Source: Saxidomus purpurata (Eukaryota > Mollusca > Bivalvia > Venerida > Veneridae). From it: 64,000 nucleotides of DNA. The notes beneath the pieces were generated by a model. It was not told the DNA's origin and ran no database searches. It worked only from the letters and a program-made list of their open reading frames with translations. The stretch lies in the NCBI GenBank assembly GCA_022818135.1, contig JAFMSR010000016.1, positions 11,324,302 to 11,388,301 on the forward strand, in the 5' to 3' direction. This document shows, in pieces, positions 29,801-39,330 of this stretch (position 1 is the first letter of the stretch; each line of letters opens with the position of its first letter). The translations under genes were made by a program, and so were the position numbers.

Positions 29801-32800
29801 AGAAAGGATGCCAGGAAATTCAGTTTTCAATTTTGTTACCACACCAGACTTACAACCAAGCATAACTGCAGCTCCATCAGTGGCAACCCCACACAACTTA
29901 GACATGTCTACACCTTTCGTTTGAAATACTGAAATGAGTGAGTCATAGATATGCATGGCAGTAGCACCTTCACTAAGTTTTACTAAACCTAAGAAACGTG
30001 TCCTTGACTCAAACCTTCCACTCTCTTGAACGAGATACCTAACATAAACAATAAGATTCTGGTCTACAGAAATATCTGTCGATTCATCAAGCATAACACT
30101 GAAACAATCACTTTTATTGAGTTCTAAAATCATGTCTTCTTTAATGACTTCTGCTATAGCTTCCTGAAATTCATGGACAGAGGTATTATGTTCGTAAGTG
30201 GTGTGTTTATCTACTTGTAAAGAATTTAGATGGGCTGCACCTTGTTCCTTACACAAATCATTAAGGTCAGTCATCATGGACATTGGCAGATCATGGTTTG
30301 CCAAAAACACAACATTTTTCAATGCACCAATAACTGCAGCCTCAGAGGCTTGAAGTTGTTTAGCTCTGGCAGTCTCGGCCTCTTTCACCTCGTTGGAAAT
30401 TTCAACTGCACGGATATGACTCTGATCACCTGAAACACACAAGTGAAAATGTATGAGCCTACTTTTCTTTTAAATTTAAACTATTAATTTACATTTAAAA
30501 CTTTATACAGAGGATTGGGTGAAAATGGTTTGACTTCAATTAAATAGACAAAAATACTCGAATAAATTCAAGGTCTGTGAATATACTTAGTGTAATGCTG
30601 TGACACTTGAATATAAAATTACTGTATAAGCCCCACAGTTATATTTCATAATCCACCAGAGAAAACATTGAAATAAGTAATTCAAAAACAAATAGGCCAT
30701 TGTTTTTACAATTCGTAATGTGTCAATAGCAGACATTTATAGTTTATAGATATTCATGGGAATTTACCAGTTAATGGGTATACTTTTTAAATCATAGAAA
30801 TCACTTTTATTTATATATCCTTCTTGTTCTCGGGTTTTCTCATATTCTCGTGGCAAAGCATAATTTACAAAAAAAAATATTATCCTTCAGAGCATGTACA
30901 TGTTAAACAGTCTAGAGATAAACAAAAACAAATGCTACAATTTAATTTAAGTTGAAGTTCACAAGGTAGAATAAGTGTAACAAATTTAATGCAGGAAGCT
31001 TTCTTCAGCAACTTTACACATACCAGACAGACTTCATTTCGATTTATATTGTTTTTATCAATTGTAAATATGATTTGAAGACTTCTCTTGGCTTTAGTCG
31101 ATAAGTTTATTTCTGTAATGCTAGTTGAAAGAATATGACAAAATATGTATAAATTTCAAAATATCATACCTATTTTCTTCCCTTTAGGATTCTCGTGGGT
31201 TTGGATGTTCTCTAATTTCAGACTACTGCAGCCTGTTGTGAACGAGTTCACTACCTGTGCTCTTTTGCAAATACTACAAAACATTAGTTTATTAACTGCA
31301 TCATATTGTAACCAGTCTCTATTGTATTGCCATTCACTCCTAAAATACCGTTTAACCACTGCTTTTTTTCTCAGAACACTATTTTGAGAGTCCGATTTAT
31401 CAATTTCTTCACATGACTGAATTGAATTATTTGACTGATTGTTGCCGACAGACTGATTTTCTGAAGAATCATTAGAGTTTTTAGATACAGACAGTCCTTC
31501 ATTTTGCTCACTGTTTGAAAATTTAAATCCAAATGCACTAAGTTTTCGTATCTTTGAATCCGATTTTAACGGAGATAATTTACGCTTTGGACGCCCCATT
31601 TTGATGCATAAACAAACAACAAATGACAAAATTTTCAATTTCATATTTATTTTCTTTATTTTACTTACGCTTTTTTACTCAATTTGAGCAACGTAAACAT
31701 GGCGATTATCATCGGTACTTTCATCCTTTTGTTTCAAAAGATGTTTCAGTATAATTACTTCGCAGTTAGATAAACCTGTTAAATAAATATAAAGCAGGCG
31801 AAAACTCGGGTGAAATTAATTTTAATTTGTTTGTAATTGTGCTTATTGGTCCACCATCTTCTAAAGAGGCTATAATCGGTGCGCCCCGATTTAATTGTAA
31901 CGAGGAAATGTGTAAACATAACTGTTGCTCAAGAAATGTATCGGATTCGTTGATTGGTTACTATTTTCAAGTAATTGCTATCGGAGTCGCTGATTTGTTC
32001 TATCTTTAATCACCCGCAGGCGCATGGTGTATACTGATCTCGGCCGGATAATCCGATAACAATCGAACAATTACGTACAATTAGGGGCCAATTAACAACA
32101 GATGTCAAACACATGGCGATGCCCCCGAGCGACTGAAGATGATAAAGACAGATTCTGTGTTTTATGCGATTTTTTTTCTTCATTTTATAGCAGGATTAAA
32201 TAATCGCCATTTTTTGTGGCCAATCCTATGAAATAATCGCCAAACTCATAAAATTATCGCAAATGGCGATAATGTCGACTGACAGCGTGAGCACTGCTAT
32301 ATAAATTTGATCTTGCTTCTTAATTTTTTCACTAATTTATTGCCCTAATTTATGAACCTGAAAAGAAGATATAAAACATCAGCCAAAACTGAAGTTGACA
32401 GAAGCTTAGGTCAATCACACTTAGATCCCATTGGTCAACGTGATTGGCCTACTCTTTGGCAACCAATCAAATTCAACCTTTGGCTATACTTGCTGGAAAT
32501 TGCAGTCAGGTAAATCTCTCCTATTTTGGAAACAGAAAAAACACTTTTAATAGGCAGGGATACAGATTAACTTTTATCAGCTACTAGCCAACTGGGCTAC
32601 TAACTTTCAGATTCTGGTAGCCCACTCAAAAATGTAGTAGTCCACCCTCAATGGCGACATAATATAGAGATAAAATAGAGAAGAAAAACATGTTAATATT
32701 CAAATAAATATGTCTGGGACATACAAATACACATGTGTAATGAATTATACATGTATCCTCGAAGGACCAGTTTCAGTGACCCTAAGAATACTTCAGGCAG

Positions 32801-34152
32801 AATTACCAAATCTGTTGTACCTATTTCAATGACCCCTACTTCATTTGTAAACTTGTGACAATAGCCAGGTATTTTGCATTTGCTCGAAGTTTACTATCAC
32901 AAACTGAACAAAAAATAATTAATAACCAGCGTGAGACTTGTTTATATTGAGATACAAAGCACATTCAATTTAATGGTTATAATGTATTATGAAGCACAAG
33001 GGATGGTGTTCAAAGAGTGGGCAAAATGTTTGTTTTTTAATATAAATAATTATATTTAGTTGTCTTATATGCAATAAGAATCTGTTTACCATATCTAAAA
33101 AAATATGAAGACTTTTGCAAACTTATTTCAATAAAATCAGATCTGAAAGTTTGTCACCACTTCTCAGATCGGCCATTTTTCCATTTAAAAGATATAAGCA
33201 GATTATTTGCTTTGAATATGTTTTTATCAAGAAGTTCTTATAGATCTAGTCTTCCATTAATTTACGATTCTCACTCCAACTGACATTGTAGCTGCGCGTT
33301 TTCTTATTGTATTCTTTCATGTACTTTCGTTTTTCGGCCGTAGTTTGAAGTTTTTTTTTCTGGATTCCAAATTTTGCACTAATTTTAAATTACTTAGCCA
33401 GCGCGAGCGAAAATTCATCAAAAGTTTGACAAAATCAAAACACTAAAATTGAAAACGGAAGCGGAACAACGCCGGTGAGTTAAGAAGCGAAAGAAATGAA
33501 AGTAGCGCAAAGAATAATTACGGGAAACGCACTTTTTTGCCTAAAAGTGCAAGTATATCCGAGACGGATTTTCGATCGCCACCTGGGCGACTGAACTTTC
33601 TACTTTTATTAGCCCAGCGCGATTTTTAGTCGCCATGGGCGACTGGGCGACCGTTAATCTGTATCCCTGATAGGTATAGGCATGATGGGAGACATGCCAA
33701 GGTCTCATCCTCAAATTCAAGCTAACATATTTGCTCTTATGGACGGAGCTTTATAAAATTTGCTTCAAATCAAATCAAGTTGACAGAAGCACTAGTTAAC
33801 ATGTTCAACAATCACTTGTCTCTCTTCATAAGAATAGTTCAGTGTATTGAACTTTCTGTTAGAAAGAAGATAAACTTAACTATTTAAAAATTTCATAAAC
33901 TATACAAAATTTCGGGTTATAATGTAGGTTCATTAATTTAGATGGTTGCTGATGGTCGCGAAATCACACGACAAATGAGATTGTTGTGCACTGTTTTGAA
34001 AACAATAAAAATCACTGAATAAGAGTGTCACAGGTGTTTCTTTCTTTAACAAATAAACTTAATGTACCATCCAATAAAGTGTTTAATTCTTCGTCAATCT
34101 CCTTGTCATTGCTTGAAGTTTGGGACTTTTCGTTTTCGCTGGACGCAGCCAT
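20857..34152 (-). CDS. PEX19: Peroxisomal biogenesis factor 19 (complete, seven exons)
   Basis: Exons in transcript order: 34152-34068, 25980-25910, 25009-24847, 24321-24236, 23066-22887, 21694-21518, 20976-20857. All have AG/GT borders and the phases fit, giving 293 residues against 299 in human. PEX19 is the cytosolic chaperone and import receptor for peroxisomal membrane proteins; it docks on PEX3. Visible landmarks: the N-terminal acidic PEX3-binding helix (EIDEELNTLLDDALGDFEK, residues 18-36), a central helical region (EFEDAMKNFLSDDP, QMEKLAEAAG), a Met-rich cargo-binding segment (DDAFMPMMQNMMKTLLSKDV), the hallmark YPSLQEISQKYPEW across the exon 5/6 junction, and MDLMQKMQDLGQPP across exons 6/7. 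It ends in the CaaX box CSIM, the farnesylation signal expected for the family. The linker between the PEX3 helix and the central region is shorter than in human. Intron 1 is 8.1 kb and full of transposons; the next five introns are 0.5-1.2 kb. CCM2 is transcribed divergently from its 5' end. Confidence 0.97.
21170..21345 (-). repeat. tRNA-derived SINE, truncated
   Basis: Within PEX19 intron 6. Shares 'gtttagctaaccatctttcctaggaaa' and 'gccaactttctcatgta' with the SINE at 15195-15405; the B-box-like GGGTTCAAGC is on the minus strand. Confidence 0.6.
22050..22740. repeat. Probable decayed interspersed repeat in PEX19 intron 5
   Basis: Three loosely similar blocks carrying 'ccataactct...', 'gatattatgcc(c/a)at', 'gacagagaa...gctaat' recur about every 190-200 bp. 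This resembles the core units of pearl/HINE-type arrays elsewhere in the window, but is much decayed. Confidence 0.4.
27130..27317 (-). repeat. tRNA-derived SINE
   Basis: The minus strand has a clear tRNA-like head: ggagcggtgatgtagaggtt, then the B-box-like GGGTTCGAGCCCC. The body reaches to about 27130. It lies in PEX19 intron 1. It differs in sequence from the 15195/48224 SINE family. Confidence 0.7.
27384..27486. repeat. Fold-back hairpin element, ~40-bp arms
   Basis: The left arm (agaggctaaatagagaaatt... to gaaaccca) pairs with the right arm (tgggtttc... to ...tttagcctct) with a few mismatches and indels. The loop of about 24 nt reads 'aaggagtgagtgctagcgac'. Non-coding. Confidence 0.75.
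27777..28192 (+). mobile_element. MITE family B copy 3
   Basis: Full-length, with slightly decayed tips (tttaagtgacatt ... atgtcacattaa). It ends 84 bp before the hAT element, in PEX19 intron 1. Confidence 0.9.
28276..32296 (-). mobile_element. Autonomous hAT-type DNA transposon (4.0 kb) in PEX19 intron 1
   Basis: The left tip CAGTGCTCACACTGGCAGT and the inverse of the right tip (CAGTGCTCACGCTGTCAGT) match at 17 of 19 positions. CTATA lies directly outside both ends (28271-28275, 32297-32301), a 5-bp target duplication; the full 8 bp common in hAT elements is not repeated. The ends carry short subterminal 'aataatagcc' (left) and 'aataatcgcc' (right) motifs. It encloses one intact two-exon transposase gene on the minus strand, the same strand as PEX19. 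Confidence 0.88.
28661..31599 (-). CDS. hAT-family transposase with N-terminal zinc finger (two exons, intact)
   Basis: Exons 31599-31170 and 30429-28661, joined in phase 1 by a GT-AG intron of 740 bp; 732 residues with no stop. The chosen start gives MGRPKRK, a nuclear-type basic N-terminus; an in-frame Met 15 codons upstream is possible. Residues ~95-140 hold a TTF/BED-like zinc finger (FCSICK, then FTTGCSSLKLENIQTHE). The RNase H-like transposase core has MLDESTDIS (Asp near 258) and VATDGAAVM (Asp near 328), followed by CIAHRLAL and HTRWLS. The C-terminal hAT dimerisation region has VECERGFSRHNLIKTKTRN. This layout is that of the DUF4371/KIAA1586-ZNF862-like hAT proteins. Because it lies between matching terminal repeats, it is a transposon gene rather than a domesticated host gene. 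The protein would bind the tips, cut the element out and reinsert it. Confidence 0.92.
32555..33669. mobile_element. Non-autonomous hAT-like element, 1.1 kb
   Basis: Perfect 17-bp terminal inverted repeats: CAGGGATACAGATTAAC at 32555 and its inverse ending at 33669. ATAGG flanks both ends (32550-32554, 33670-33674), again a 5-bp target duplication. Subterminal clusters of 'tagcccac/agccaactgggct' (left) and 'gtcgccatgggcgactgggcgac' (right) are typical transposase-binding arrays. No open frame. It lies in PEX19 intron 1, 258 bp upstream of the larger hAT element. Confidence 0.88.
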
Positions 34153-34417
34153 TTTTTTTTCTGTGCTTATATCATAAACACAATTAAAGTTAATTTAACC
34201 ATTAAGACAAGATGATTTTATGCAAATCTGTTGCTAATTAGAATTTATTATTAAGTTAACTTTGTATCTGGGATTAAATAAGAAAAAGCAATATAATAAA
34301 TCTGATATTTTATAGGATTCAAGAGGCAATGAGGCCTCCCAAAGGGAAATGTACTTTTAGTATGGGAGAATTTTACCTGGGCACCGGTCGGAAGTAAATT
34401 GTCCAATTTATCGAACG
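34153..34417. promoter_or_regulatory. Shared 5' region of PEX19 (-) and CCM2 (+)
   Basis: Only 265 bp separate the two start codons, which point away from each other, so this is a probable bidirectional promoter. It is AT-rich, with no convincing TATA box at a usual distance and no CpG cluster. Both 5' UTRs must lie here unless CCM2 has an upstream exon; an acceptor-like 'cttttag' at 34354-34360 opens the CCM2 frame without a stop, so a spliced N-terminus cannot be excluded. Confidence 0.6.
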
Positions 34418-35602
34418 ATGAGAAGCTCAAAGCCCTCACTGATTAGAAACGAAGATCTACGTCCTTTAAGAACAATTGACCTTACACCAAGGGGTCTGAA
34501 AATTGAGTCTAACAACTTTGAAGAAAAAGATCATCATTATGCTGAGTTTTATGCTCGATATCGTGGAAACATTCCAGGTGTTCCATCAGAAACCGACACA
34601 ACAAATAGGACTGAGGTCTTAAAAATCATAGACAGAGGCAAAAAACAAGGCTTAATACCACTTCACTTAAATTCTGAACCTGATGCAATCCTTTATTTGA
34701 GTAAGGAGAAGGTACAAGTGAGCACACGAGATCTGAAGGAAGAGCTATTGCTACACTTACCACTGCATGAAATTGCTAATGTATGTTATGTTCAGGAAGA
34801 ACGTCTTCATATTCTAGCAATAAAACATGGCACGCCGGAAAGACTGAATCTGGCAGTACTCTTTTGCGAGAACCAAGAAACTGCGGAGGCTATATGTACA
34901 CTGGTGAGCTGCTGTTTCAATTTTGTCTATTCAGCTGTGATGATTGACTTGATCGAGGACACCATAGACATTGCCATCAGAGATGACAATCGATCCTTTA
35001 CGTCTGATTCCACAACAACTGGACAGCATCCTCAGTTTGTATCTGGCTCCTGTAAGAGTCTTGAGCCAGATTCCCCTGGACCAATTGGAAGTGAAATAAG
35101 CGGCGAATCACAGGCTGAGGTTTTACGTGAGTACATGTGGCAGCTAAATTCAAAACTGAAACCTGAGGAATTGAAGGCATTTTCAACATACCTAAAGAAC
35201 TGGAATTATTCTTCAAATAAATTGCAAGAGTTCTGTGAAAATCTTTACAAACTTTACGGTCTTGAAAGAAAATATCTGTTGGCAGGCATGTATCCTTTTA
35301 TACCAGAACGCGATGGTCAGTATTTTGAGAAATTTCTGAAGAAACATGATGTGAGTTTACCAGGTCTTGGTACACTGAGTAGCTTTCACGGATACCCACC
35401 ACAGTTTTACACACGATCAATCAGTGACATTTCTATAAATAGTAACCTTGGAGGAAGCAGTAGCGCAGACTTTGGAACAAATTCTGACTTTGACACTGAA
35501 TTAGATGCTATGGGGAAAACTCTGGAGAGAATTGAAGTGAGTGTAGGGGAGACAACACAGTCATACCTACAAACTGTGTTTGACAAAAACACCAAAATAT
35601 GA
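34418..35602 (+). CDS. CCM2: CCM2/malcavernin orthologue, single exon
   Basis: A 394-residue open frame from ATG. CCM2 is the scaffold of the cerebral cavernous malformation complex; it links KRIT1 (through its PTB domain) to MEKK3 (through its harmonin-homology domain) and so controls MAP-kinase and Rho signalling at cell junctions. Residues ~41-185 fit the PTB domain: the segment RGNIPGVPSETDTTNRTEVL parallels vertebrate IPGxLxPSSRTEIL, and a VCYVQEERLHILAI strand pair follows. Residues ~232-315 fit the harmonin-homology domain: EVLREYMWQLNSKLKPEEL, FCENLYKLYG, YPFIPERDGQYFEKFL. An acidic Ser-rich tail follows. Vertebrate CCM2 has about ten exons; this copy has none of the introns. The vertebrate basic N-terminus is absent or in an unseen exon. 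No exact AATAAA was found in the first 500 bp downstream. It is open and conserved throughout, so probably functional. Confidence 0.93.
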   Translation: MRSSKPSLIRNEDLRPLRTIDLTPRGLKIESNNFEEKDHHYAEFYARYRGNIPGVPSETDTTNRTEVLKIIDRGKKQGLIPLHLNSEPDAILYLSKEKVQVSTRDLKEELLLHLPLHEIANVCYVQEERLHILAIKHGTPERLNLAVLFCENQETAEAICTLVSCCFNFVYSAVMIDLIEDTIDIAIRDDNRSFTSDSTTTGQHPQFVSGSCKSLEPDSPGPIGSEISGESQAEVLREYMWQLNSKLKPEELKAFSTYLKNWNYSSNKLQEFCENLYKLYGLERKYLLAGMYPFIPERDGQYFEKFLKKHDVSLPGLGTLSSFHGYPPQFYTRSISDISINSNLGGSSSADFGTNSDFDTELDAMGKTLERIEVSVGETTQSYLQTVFDKNTKI

Positions 35603-35785
35603 ACTTTTAGAATGTTTCTGTGAAGAACTTTATTTCGTCTGTGATATGAAGTGTTGGTGCTGCGAGACACAGAATATGCTGCTTACAGTATAAACTTAAA
35701 ATGTATTATATAGCTATTTGAACAGTATTCATAATATGCATTTTATTATCATTAACAGTGTGTCATATTTAACTGTTGTAGTATA

Positions 35786-35854
35786 AAGAAACAGAATTTA
35801 GTGAGGAAACGTGTAATAGCCTATTACACGTTTCCTCACTAAATTCTGTTTCTT
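35786..35854. repeat. Perfect inverted repeat, 33-bp arms with a 3-nt loop
   Basis: Arms 35786-35818 and 35822-35854 are exact reverse complements around 'gcc'; pairing continues loosely outward (gtataaag / cttgtac). It lies about 180 bp after the CCM2 stop, probably in its 3' UTR. No homologous copy was noticed elsewhere in the window. Confidence 0.95.
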
Positions 35855-36059
35855 GTACCTATTAGGTATTTCATCTCAAAAGCTGTGGTTGGATCGTTTT
35901 GAAATTTAGTCTCTGTTGATTTATTACAATCATTGTAAGTATATTTAGTAGTATTTTGTGTTTTATTAGAAAGCCATTGATCAGTCATTAGTAGTTCGAT
36001 TTTTGTATATTGTTCGATATCAAAGTTTTGATTTAGATCAGTCCTGTGAATATGTATTA

Positions 36060-36158
36060 GATAGAGTACTGTTTGCGAGAATAATTATGTTATTTCGAGG
36101 GGCGTAGCCCCCGAGAAATGACGTAATTATTTGAGCAAACAGTCACTCTATCTGATTT
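36060..36158. repeat. Fold-back hairpin, ~47-bp arms
   Basis: The left arm begins agatagagtactgtttgc and the right arm ends with its inverse (gcaaacagtcactctatct). The apex is gaggggc-gta-gccccc. A few mismatches along the arms. Sequences related to its AGATAGAGNNC tip occur at 36668-36720 and 63738-63790. Confidence 0.85.
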
Positions 36159-36274
36159 GTATTATGGCACGTTGATAATGGCACGTACACCATCATGTAC
36201 ATTTTGATTGACAGCTCACAGGCCCCGAAACATCGTGTGACGTAACAAAGTGGGTGGGATCACGTTAATATTGT

Positions 36275-36493
36275 TTGGTCACTCTGATCTTTGTCAGTTC
36301 CCTTAAAAAAAGAACGCTAAGAAGGATAGATGAACACTGCATTATGGATATTTTAGAATTGCAGGATAATGTTTTGTTACAGATGGCTAATGAACTTGAA
36401 TTCAGTCAATTAGAAGAATTAGACGATATCATTCTTTCACAAGTTCCTTTAGATGCCGACGACATCATGCTTTCACAAATGAAAACTGCATGA
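36275..36493 (+). CDS. Unrecognised short acidic ORF
   Basis: Open frame of 72 codons; the more natural start is the ATG at 36344, giving about 49 acidic, Leu/Gln-rich residues with a repeated pattern (DDIILSQVPLDADDIMLSQ). No domain recognised. It lies between two inverted AGATAGAG motifs (36140s and 36690s), so it may be a remnant N-terminal exon of an unknown transposon. Confidence 0.25.
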   Translation: MVTLIFVSSLKKRTLRRIDEHCIMDILELQDNVLLQMANELEFSQLEELDDIILSQVPLDADDIMLSQMKTA

Positions 36494-36854
36494 TATAAAC
36501 TGCTCAGGAGACTCGTGTTTCGAGTTCGTGTATATGTATGTCCACCCTTCCATTCCTCTTTTAAAAACATTTAAGTTTAAGTCAATTTTACAGAGCTACA
36601 TCTTTCTTCTTTGGCAATTGTTGCTTGTTTTTGTTTTTGAAAAAAAAAATCTGAAAAGTGTTCTCTATTGCAGATAGATCATGTGCTCTATTGTAGATAG
36701 AGCACGGTCTAAGCTCCGCCCCCATACACAATGCAAATTATCACAAATACAGTACAGTGTTTTCCTGTACAAATATGCAGTAGCCATGATACAAAATAGA
36801 TTAAAGTGTTGAAGGGGCATGTAGTGTTTGAAAAATGGTCTTCAACATAAAGTT

Positions 36855-37480
36855 TTATAACTTATTAGCAAAATAGCCACATACATGACATACTTCATGA
36901 TCAAACCATAATGTTCAGAAGAAACAGTGGAAGATTTCTGTAGTGAATGTTTGTTTTAGAAATATTGTTTGCTCTTCGTACATCACATACTTTATGTAGA
37001 AAACACCAGACTTTTTTATTTATAATATCTTTCTCAAAATTTATTGTTATCATGACTTGTGTGCAATATACTATATTCTAGATACTCTGTGTAATGAAAA
37101 ATAATAATGATAATTCAATTAAAAATGCCAGCAGTTTTGACAGTTCTACTTTTGCTTTGATTTTTTCCAATAATTTTTAAACATTCAATGTTCTTTTCAA
37201 TTTAACAACCTGGATTACATACATAATCATATTTTACACACAACAATGATATTTTTTGTAGAGACTTATTTTGAATAAAGCCTAAAGTAATTGATGCTTT
37301 TTACAATTCAGATCCTAAGTACGAAGTAGGTGTATGTACTGGAAGCAAAGAAAGCATTTACAAACCAGATATTCACTGTATGAACACTTTTAACTGCCTT
37401 TTTTTTAACAATTTGGTATATGAAATAAGAGGCTATTTTGTTTATGAAATATAAAATATTTGATGCACAAAATTCATTTT
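36855..37480 (+). repeat. Dispersed repeat, copy 2
   Basis: Collinear, diverged counterpart of the sequence at 26795-27770 without the SINE and hairpin insertions. See that entry for shared blocks. Confidence 0.6.
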
Positions 37481-38503
37481 GGGGATCATTTCAAACACTT
37501 CTTGTGAACCTTGAACTCACAAAAGATTTAAATGTGGTACCGTAACATGCAGAACTGACTGTGCTAAAGTTATAAAATTTATTGTACACAATCACATTGA
37601 CCTTCTGTTTATAGCTCGCATGTGCATGTAGGACTCGAGTTGAGCTGTTGCATTCGCCTAATCAATTTCTTCATCCATCCTTGTTTATATTTTATACAAA
37701 TTCATTAGTCCTGCTTGTGTATGAGAGTGTTCGTTCTGGTAGTCTTTATCACAGTTTGGGTTAAAACTGTCATAGGAGATCAGACCTACATGTAGGTCAC
37801 CTGGTTAAACTAAAGGAAACAATATGAAACTCTAGATGCTATATATTGTACACTCAGTTTTCAGATAATTTGCCAGAGTTGTTTTTAAGGTAAAGTTTGA
37901 AACAGATTCACTTGCAGGACTTGTGTGATGAAAATGTAGGTGACGAAGTAACTTACTTGTAGTTGAATAGGCTGGTAGTTTTTTAAAGGCTACATAGCAT
38001 CCTGAAAATTGGTCAATGTCTTTTTCTCAGTGATCTCTATATGTCAGCTTTGAAACTTGGTCATATGGGATCTTACTTCAAGTCAGTTGGTTATATCAGA
38101 ACACTGCAGAGGTCACATTTCATACCCAAACATGATAGGCATAATGTTTGTCTGATAAACCTGGTCATAAAGTAAAATTATAATAAAAAAAGCATTTCAG
38201 CATTCCAGAGGCCGCTTTGTATATATACCCAGCCATGATGAGTATTTGTCAAAATGTTTGTTTGCACGATTTCTTGGACAGTTTGTCACAATGGTTGTTT
38301 TTATGGATAAAAACAGGGTTATACTAGGACAGAATTTAGGTCACCAGATCCTATTATAGGATGATAATGAATACTGTGAAGTCACATTTTATTTCATGAG
38401 TATACTCAAACGGAAAAAGAATTTTCATAACAATCCGACATTTGCCTATGTGAATCATGCATTGTTGTCAATTTGATGATGTGTTTGCAGTTGAGTAAAT
38501 ATT
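37481..38503. other. No gene recognised
   Basis: AT-rich sequence up to the second gap, with no supported exon or repeat. Confidence 0.5.
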
Positions 38504-39003
38504 NNNNNNNNNNNNNNNNNNNNNNNNNNNNNNNNNNNNNNNNNNNNNNNNNNNNNNNNNNNNNNNNNNNNNNNNNNNNNNNNNNNNNNNNNNNNNNNNN
38601 NNNNNNNNNNNNNNNNNNNNNNNNNNNNNNNNNNNNNNNNNNNNNNNNNNNNNNNNNNNNNNNNNNNNNNNNNNNNNNNNNNNNNNNNNNNNNNNNNNNN
38701 NNNNNNNNNNNNNNNNNNNNNNNNNNNNNNNNNNNNNNNNNNNNNNNNNNNNNNNNNNNNNNNNNNNNNNNNNNNNNNNNNNNNNNNNNNNNNNNNNNNN
38801 NNNNNNNNNNNNNNNNNNNNNNNNNNNNNNNNNNNNNNNNNNNNNNNNNNNNNNNNNNNNNNNNNNNNNNNNNNNNNNNNNNNNNNNNNNNNNNNNNNNN
38901 NNNNNNNNNNNNNNNNNNNNNNNNNNNNNNNNNNNNNNNNNNNNNNNNNNNNNNNNNNNNNNNNNNNNNNNNNNNNNNNNNNNNNNNNNNNNNNNNNNNN
39001 NNN
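38504..39003. other. Assembly gap (500 N)
   Basis: Exactly 500 N. It lies 330 bp before a minisatellite, a common cause of assembly breaks. Confidence 0.99.
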
Positions 39004-39330
39004 TAGGTATTTGTTTTGGCAATATTTGTTATAAGCCCGTATGTAATTGCCAATTATCTATACAATCAATATAATGCTTGACTTGTTTTCATTGGCCATG
39101 CCAATACTTACCGTCATGATATGAATACGAAGTATTTTTCACAAATTATGTCTTTTAATACACATGGAACTCATAAACGAAACATTACTTAGCTGTTTTA
39201 CTACGCACACTTTTTACAAAATTAAAAAATTATAAGGAAGTTTGAACAATTAAATGTCTTTTAGTTAATGTGTCTATTTAACTCTAATCATTCTGTCTGT
39301 TAAGGAGCTAATGGCTGATAAAACAATCTG

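Noticed and set aside
28722..30433. Plus-strand ORFs opposite the transposase
   Set aside because: They are complementary shadows of the hAT transposase and have no domain of their own.
38406..39053. ORFs running through the second N gap
   Set aside because: They consist almost wholly of undetermined bases; the few codons on either flank show no coding signal.
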